Assembly (NCBI GenBank): GCA_030529205.1
Contig: JAUMXJ010000012.1
Location: 4,899 to 14,766, forward strand
DNA length: 9,868 nucleotides
Origin: Bacillota bacterium
GTDB lineage: Bacteria; Bacillota; Clostridia; Peptostreptococcales; Acidaminobacteraceae
Reading direction: 5' to 3'
In this document: one piece after another, positions 6,422 to 9,868 of the stretch
Position numbering within the stretch: position 1 is the stretch's first letter
How the letters are laid out: every line of letters starts with the position of its first letter
Notes under the pieces: generated by a model
Databases searched by the model: none
What the model saw: the letters and a program-made list of their open reading frames with translations, nothing else
Told to the model about the DNA's origin: nothing
Made by a program: the position numbers and the translations under genes

Positions 6422-8202
6422 TATGCCTTCTCCTTTCTGAATATCGCATTGAACGGACAAGCCTGTAAGCAGACTTCACATCCGAGACATGTATTCTCAT
6501 TGATACTGGACTTCTTCTTTTCCACGATGAATTCCACGGACGGGCAGCCCGTCTTTGTACACATTCTGCAGCCTCTGCAGGTAGGTTCATCGACATAGCA
6601 GATGTATCTCTTCTCCAATCCGAATTCTTCGATGTCCATTTGAGAGAATTTCTTGAGCGCACACGGCCATCTTGTGATAATCACGGAAGCGCCCTCATAA
6701 GCAAACGCCTCTTCCAATGCGGCATCCACCTCTTTGTTCTTGAGCGGATTTACCGTCTTTACATGTTTGATTCCGATGGTGCGTACCACTTCTTCGATAT
6801 TGATCATACCGGTCGGATCTCCGTCCAGTTTAAAACCTGAGCCCGGATTCTCCTGATGTCCCGTCATTCCCGTGATTCTGTTGTCGAGAATGACACTTAC
6901 CGTATTTCCTCCGTTGTACGCCACGTGAATCAGCGAGTTGATTCCCGTGTGGAAAAATGTGGAGTCTCCGATTACGGCAACCACTCTCTTCGTCGGATCC
7001 GCCTGCTCAAAAATGCGCTTTGCACCATGTCCCATTGAAATGGACGCTCCCATGCAGATTACCGAATCGGTCGCGTTGAGCGGAGGTGCGGAGCCGAGCG
7101 TGTAACATCCGATGTCTCCCGTTATCACGACATTTTTCTTCTTACTGAGCGTATAGAAGAACCCTCTATGCGGGCAACCGGAACAAAGAGTCGGAGGCCT
7201 TGCGACAATGCTCTCGCTGTCCGCCGCGATGCGCTCTTCTTCCTTGCCCAAAAGCGCTTTTGCGACAATATCCGGATTGAGCTCTCCGCATCGCGGAATG
7301 CGCTCTTTTCCGATACAGGAAATTCCGGCGGCTTTCAATTGTTCTTCGATAAACGGTTCCAATTCCTCGATGATATACAGCGTTTCCACCTCTTCCGCAA
7401 ACGCCCTGATTTTATCCATCGGAAGCGGGAAGGTAAATCCGAGTTTCAGATATGATGCCGTATCACCGAACACTTCCTTTGCATAATTGTACGAAATGCC
7501 GGAAGTAATGATCCCTATTTTTTTGTCATGCCATTCTATGCGGTTGAGCTCGGTTGTATTCGAAAACTCTTCCATCTTCTTGAGCTTCTCTTCCACAACC
7601 GGGTGAAGCGCTTTGGCATTGGCCGGAGCCGATATGAATTTCTGCGGTTTCTTCACATACGGAATCACCGGAACCTCCACTCTCTCGCCAAATTCAACCA
7701 AACTCTTGGAATGACAAACTCTGGTCGTCATTCTGAACAGAACCGCCACGTCAAATTGCTCGGAAATCTCAAACGCCTTCTTTACATAATCAAGACACTC
7801 CTGAGAATTTGACGGTTCAATACAGCAAATTTTTGCAAACTTCGCATAGTATCTGTTATCCTGCTCATTTTGCGAGCTGTGACATCCCGGGTCATCTCCG
7901 CTCACGAGAACCAATCCGCCCGTAATTCCGGTATACGAGATGGTAAAAAGCGGATCCGCCGCCACGTTCACCCCGACATGCTTCATTGCGGCGATTGTCC
8001 TGGCTCCCGCCATGGACGCACCGATGGTTGTCTCCAAAGCGACTTTCTCATTCGGCGCCCATTCCGACACAATCTCCTTGTAATTTGCAATGTTCTCCAG
8101 TATTTCCGTCGAAGGTGTTCCCGGATAAGCACTCGCATACCTTACTCCCGCTTCGTATGCTCCCCTTGCGACCGCTTCATTTCCGGTCATTAAATTCTTC
8201 AT
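6421..8202 (-). CDS. iorA: Indolepyruvate ferredoxin oxidoreductase, alpha subunit (IorA)
   Basis: 593 residues, full family length. It is the thiamine-diphosphate and iron-sulfur subunit that decarboxylates aryl-pyruvates and passes electrons to ferredoxin. Domains seen in order: an N-terminal pyrimidine-binding/oxidoreductase domain with GNEAVARGAYEAGV (7-20) and YPGTPSTEI (26-34); SGDDPGCHSSQNEQDNR (101-117); a middle domain with IITSGISYNYA (231-241); CSGCPHRG (340-347) and TGDIGCYTLG (361-370), typical of IorA; the diphosphate-binding GDSTFFHTG (412-420) through ILDNRITGMTGHQ (438-450); and a C-terminal ferredoxin domain with two [4Fe-4S] motifs, C542-x2-C545-x2-C548-x4-C553 and C572-x2-C575-x2-C578-x3-C582-P. 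Nothing essential looks missing. ATG is preceded by AGGGGG. It lies 118 bases after ptb and overlaps iorB by one base. Substrate preference among aromatic 2-oxoacids cannot be read from the sequence. Confidence 0.95.
   Translation of the reverse strand: MKNLMTGNEAVARGAYEAGVRYASAYPGTPSTEILENIANYKEIVSEWAPNEKVALETTIGASMAGARTIAAMKHVGVNVAADPLFTISYTGITGGLVLVSGDDPGCHSSQNEQDNRYYAKFAKICCIEPSNSQECLDYVKKAFEISEQFDVAVLFRMTTRVCHSKSLVEFGERVEVPVIPYVKKPQKFISAPANAKALHPVVEEKLKKMEEFSNTTELNRIEWHDKKIGIITSGISYNYAKEVFGDTASYLKLGFTFPLPMDKIRAFAEEVETLYIIEELEPFIEEQLKAAGISCIGKERIPRCGELNPDIVAKALLGKEEERIAADSESIVARPPTLCSGCPHRGFFYTLSKKKNVVITGDIGCYTLGSAPPLNATDSVICMGASISMGHGAKRIFEQADPTKRVVAVIGDSTFFHTGINSLIHVAYNGGNTVSVILDNRITGMTGHQENPGSGFKLDGDPTGMINIEEVVRTIGIKHVKTVNPLKNKEVDAALEEAFAYEGASVIITRWPCALKKFSQMDIEEFGLEKRYICYVDEPTCRGCRMCTKTGCPSVEFIVEKKKSSINENTCLGCEVCLQACPFNAIFRKEKA
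6430..6436 (-). promoter_or_regulatory. Ribosome binding site of iorB inside the end of iorA
   Basis: AAAGGAG lies 8 bases before the ATG at 6419-6421, within the last codons of iorA. It decides for the shorter iorB start and explains coupling through the TAATG overlap. Confidence 0.75.
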
Positions 8203-8236
8203 ACTGCCCCCTAAGTGTTATCATTTACGCCATACT

Positions 8237-8266
8237 ATAATGCATGAGACATTCATCTCTTGTAAA
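8237..8266 (-). promoter_or_regulatory. Possible weak promoter for iorAB
   Basis: Within the 118-base gap between ptb and iorA, TTTACA (8261-8266) lies 18 bases from CATTAT (8237-8242). TATAGT (8234-8239) is a better -10 box but is 21 bases away. A short GAGA/TCTC dyad lies in the spacer. I see no terminator after ptb, so read-through from ptb is equally possible. Confidence 0.25.
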
Positions 8267-8320
8267 GTTTTTTTCTTTTCATCGTCATATGAAATGCTTA
8301 TTGATAATGCAATTCAATCA

Positions 8321-9244
8321 TTACCGCAAACCGTCTTTGAAATTTGCAAGCAAGGATCCCAATGCAATCGAATAGAGTTTAACCTCCGCCGTATCCGCTC
8401 TGGATGTCAGGACAATCGGCGCTTTGGCACCCATCACCACTCCGGCGGATTTTGCCCCGCCGAGGTAGGTGAGCGACTTTCCGATTCCGTTTCCCATTCC
8501 GATATCATGGACGAGCAGAATATCCGCATCCCCCGCCACTCTGCTGTTTTTAAACCCCTTATGTGCTACGGCTTCCTTTGATACTGCGAGGTCGAGTGCA
8601 AGAGGACCTTCCACACAGACGTCGTCGCCGAACTCACCGGACATCGAAAGCTTTGCAAGCTCATCCGCATCGACCGTCGCCTGCATCTTCTCATTGACTT
8701 TTTCTTTTGCCGCGATTGCAGCTACTTTGACAAGCTCCCCTCCAAGTGCTTTCGAACATCGTACGGCATTTTTAATAATCGATTTCTTCTCGGCAACCCC
8801 GGGCGCGATGTTCATTCCGCCGTCGGTCAAAAAAATCAGTTTGTGATAGTAAGGCGATTCGTAGACCATGACATGGCTGAGAAGCGAATCGGTCCTGAGA
8901 CCGTATTCTTTGTTGAGCACCGCCTTCAGAATAATCGACGTATCGAGCAATCCCTTCATCAAAAAATCCGCTTCATTGCGTGCAACCAGCTCACACGCTT
9001 TCGCCGCGGAGTCTTCCAGACTGTCCGCCGGAACCAATCTTTAAGATGATATATCGAGCCGATGTCGCGCTGCTATCTCCCGAATCGCCTCCGTATTTCC
9101 GACCAGAATCGGCTCGACGATGCCTGCATTCGCCGCATCCACTACGGACTTGAGCGCATCGAAGTCCTCCGCCGCTGCAAGCGCCAATCTCATTGCGGAT
9201 ACCCCTTTGACCTTCTCCAAAATTTGATCCAATTTTACAATCAT
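8321..9244 (-). pseudogene. ptb: Phosphate butyryltransferase-family gene interrupted by an in-frame TAA
   Basis: Two pieces in the same frame make one Ptb-length protein (about 307 codons). Piece one (9244-9041) is 67 residues ending in RHRLDISS; then TAA at 9041-9043; then RLVPADSLEDSAAKACELV and 238+ residues to the stop at 8321. Remembered Clostridium Ptb sequences align without a gap, with an aromatic residue at the stop, so a Tyr codon (TAT/TAC) changing to TAA explains it. Seen in piece two, counted from the TTG at 9037: MKGLLDTS (27-34), GLRTDSLLSHV (46-56), KMQATVDA (117-124), GPLALDLAVS (144-153), HKG (159-161), AGDADILLV (168-176) and APIVLTSRAD (206-215), all family signatures. 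Ptb converts acyl-CoA plus phosphate to acyl-phosphate plus CoA. The gene starts with AAGGGGA before ATG, 29 bases after the TPR gene. Restart at the TTG is possible but has no good ribosome site. The acyl group handled (butyryl, branched, aryl or acetyl) is unknown. Confidence 0.85.
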
Positions 9245-9273
9245 AATCTTCCCCTTGTATCCTGAACTTTTTT

Positions 9274-9868
9274 CTACTCTTCCCGTTCGACGGCACCCTT
9301 GTCTTTTTTCGGGCTTTTTTTGCCGAGCAAAAGCTCCGCTTTCAAGACATAGTCATTGGACTGATCGAGCTCTTTCGCATGCTTGATCAGACCTGCGACT
9401 TTGTCCAATTTTCCGACTTTATCCGCAATAATAATCAATTTTCCGAGTACTTCTCCGTTGTTCGGATTGATTTTGAGCGAATTTTCCAAGGATTCGTAAA
9501 CCTTGTCGTATTCGGCAAAGTGATAATATACATCCGCAAGCCGCTCAAACGCCTCATGACACCCTGAAAAAAGCTCGAGCGTTCTCTCAAAAAATGTCTT
9601 CGCCCGCGCAAAATCTTCTTTTGTCAGATAGGCGATGCCCATATAGTAGTTGAATACCCACCAGTCGGAAAAAACAGGCTTCGCATATTGAAGATGCGTG
9701 ATGGCGGTTCCCGGATCGGTAGCCGCAAGGCTGCAGCCTATCTCGAGATGAAGTTTGACCTCCGCACTCGCAAGCATGGAATCTATCTTTTCTACGGTGC
9801 CGATTCCTTCGGGAGAGAGAATCTCTTCTCCTTTTTTCTTCTGCTCCGCCTCCACCATACTTTTGGCT
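9274..9868 (-). CDS. TPR-repeat protein, 5' end probably beyond the window
   Basis: At least 194 residues if ATG at 9858 is the start, but the frame stays open to the right edge and no ribosome site is visible before that ATG, so the true start probably lies outside. Seen: a charged N-terminal part (1-25); a helical segment with a TPR-like layout (about 33-67); three TPR units at about 68-101 (YYMGIAYLTKEDFARAKTFF), 102-135 (LADVYYHFAEYDKVYESLENS) and 136-169 (LIIIADKVGKLDKVAGLIKHA); and a Lys/Glu-rich tail (180-194). No signal peptide or membrane segment is visible in this part. TPR arrays bind partner proteins; the partner here is unknown. It ends 29 bases before ptb and may share its transcript. 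No specific function is claimed. Confidence 0.7.
   Translation of the reverse strand, partial: AKSMVEAEQKKKGEEILSPEGIGTVEKIDSMLASAEVKLHLEIGCSLAATDPGTAITHLQYAKPVFSDWWVFNYYMGIAYLTKEDFARAKTFFERTLELFSGCHEAFERLADVYYHFAEYDKVYESLENSLKINPNNGEVLGKLIIIADKVGKLDKVAGLIKHAKELDQSNDYVLKAELLLGKKSPKKDKGAVEREE

Noticed and set aside
5846..6460. Longer iorB start at 6460
   Set aside because: It adds 13 residues that lie inside the iorA ferredoxin domain coding region and precede the conserved first beta strand; the ATG at 6421 has AAAGGAG at proper spacing and the TAATG overlap.
8262..8280. T-rich run on the plus strand as a terminator
   Set aside because: No plus-strand gene leads into it and no stable stem precedes it; on the coding strand it is an A-rich spacer before iorA.
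9041..9043. Stop recoding (selenocysteine, pyrrolysine or a changed code)
   Set aside because: Those use UGA or UAG, not UAA, and UAA serves as the normal stop in iorA, flgF and at the end of ptb itself.
9038..9046. Frameshift as the cause of the split ptb
   Set aside because: Both pieces are in the same frame (the start codons at 9244 and 9037 differ by a multiple of three), so it is a nonsense change, not an indel.
1..9868. A new defence, mobile or CRISPR system
   Set aside because: All genes fit known metabolic, flagellar or envelope families; there are no integrases, transposases, repeat-spacer arrays, tRNA genes or attachment repeats visible.

Overview
The window looks like a chromosomal segment of a flagellated, anaerobic, amino-acid-fermenting Bacillota (probably Clostridia). 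The reasons are: a ferredoxin-dependent indolepyruvate oxidoreductase, a phosphate butyryltransferase-family gene, paired FlgF/FlgG rod proteins followed by a short rod-binding protein without a muramidase domain, strong AGGAGG-type ribosome sites, and every gene reading the same way. The family or genus cannot be settled from the sequence alone. All genes lie on the minus strand, so transcription runs from the right end of the window to the left.

In transcription order, the first block (9868 to 5846) holds the end of a TPR-repeat protein, a phosphate butyryltransferase gene (ptb) broken by one in-frame TAA, and iorA and iorB, whose stop and start overlap as TAATG. A clear intrinsic terminator at 5775-5820 closes this block. 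IorAB oxidises aryl-pyruvates to aryl-acyl-CoA with reduction of ferredoxin. An intact Ptb-type enzyme next to it could turn the acyl-CoA into an acyl-phosphate for ATP formation, a plausible oxidative (Stickland-like) branch for aromatic amino acids. The nonsense codon would interrupt that step unless it is a sequencing error or is read through.

The second block (5756 to 3336) is flagellar: a SigD/FliA-type promoter, then an enlarged FlgF-like rod protein, FlgG, and a FlgJ-N-type rod-binding protein. The FlgF-like protein is about 90 residues longer than usual because its central rod/hook domain appears to be duplicated in tandem.

The third block (3216 to 1) starts at a SigA-type promoter. 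It holds a phosphoglucomutase/phosphomannomutase-family gene, then, 47 bases on, a membrane acyltransferase (acyltransferase 3 family) that starts at TTG. The acyltransferase ends in a long Thr/Ser/Glu-rich outer-surface linker and runs off the left edge. The layout resembles OatA-type cell-wall O-acetyltransferases, but the expected SGNH domain would lie outside the window.

There is no stretch over 300 bases without a gene. I see no RNA gene, CRISPR array, insertion sequence, prophage or defence system. The points most worth a second look are the ptb nonsense codon, the duplicated FlgF domain, and the SigD-like promoter with an extremely short leader.
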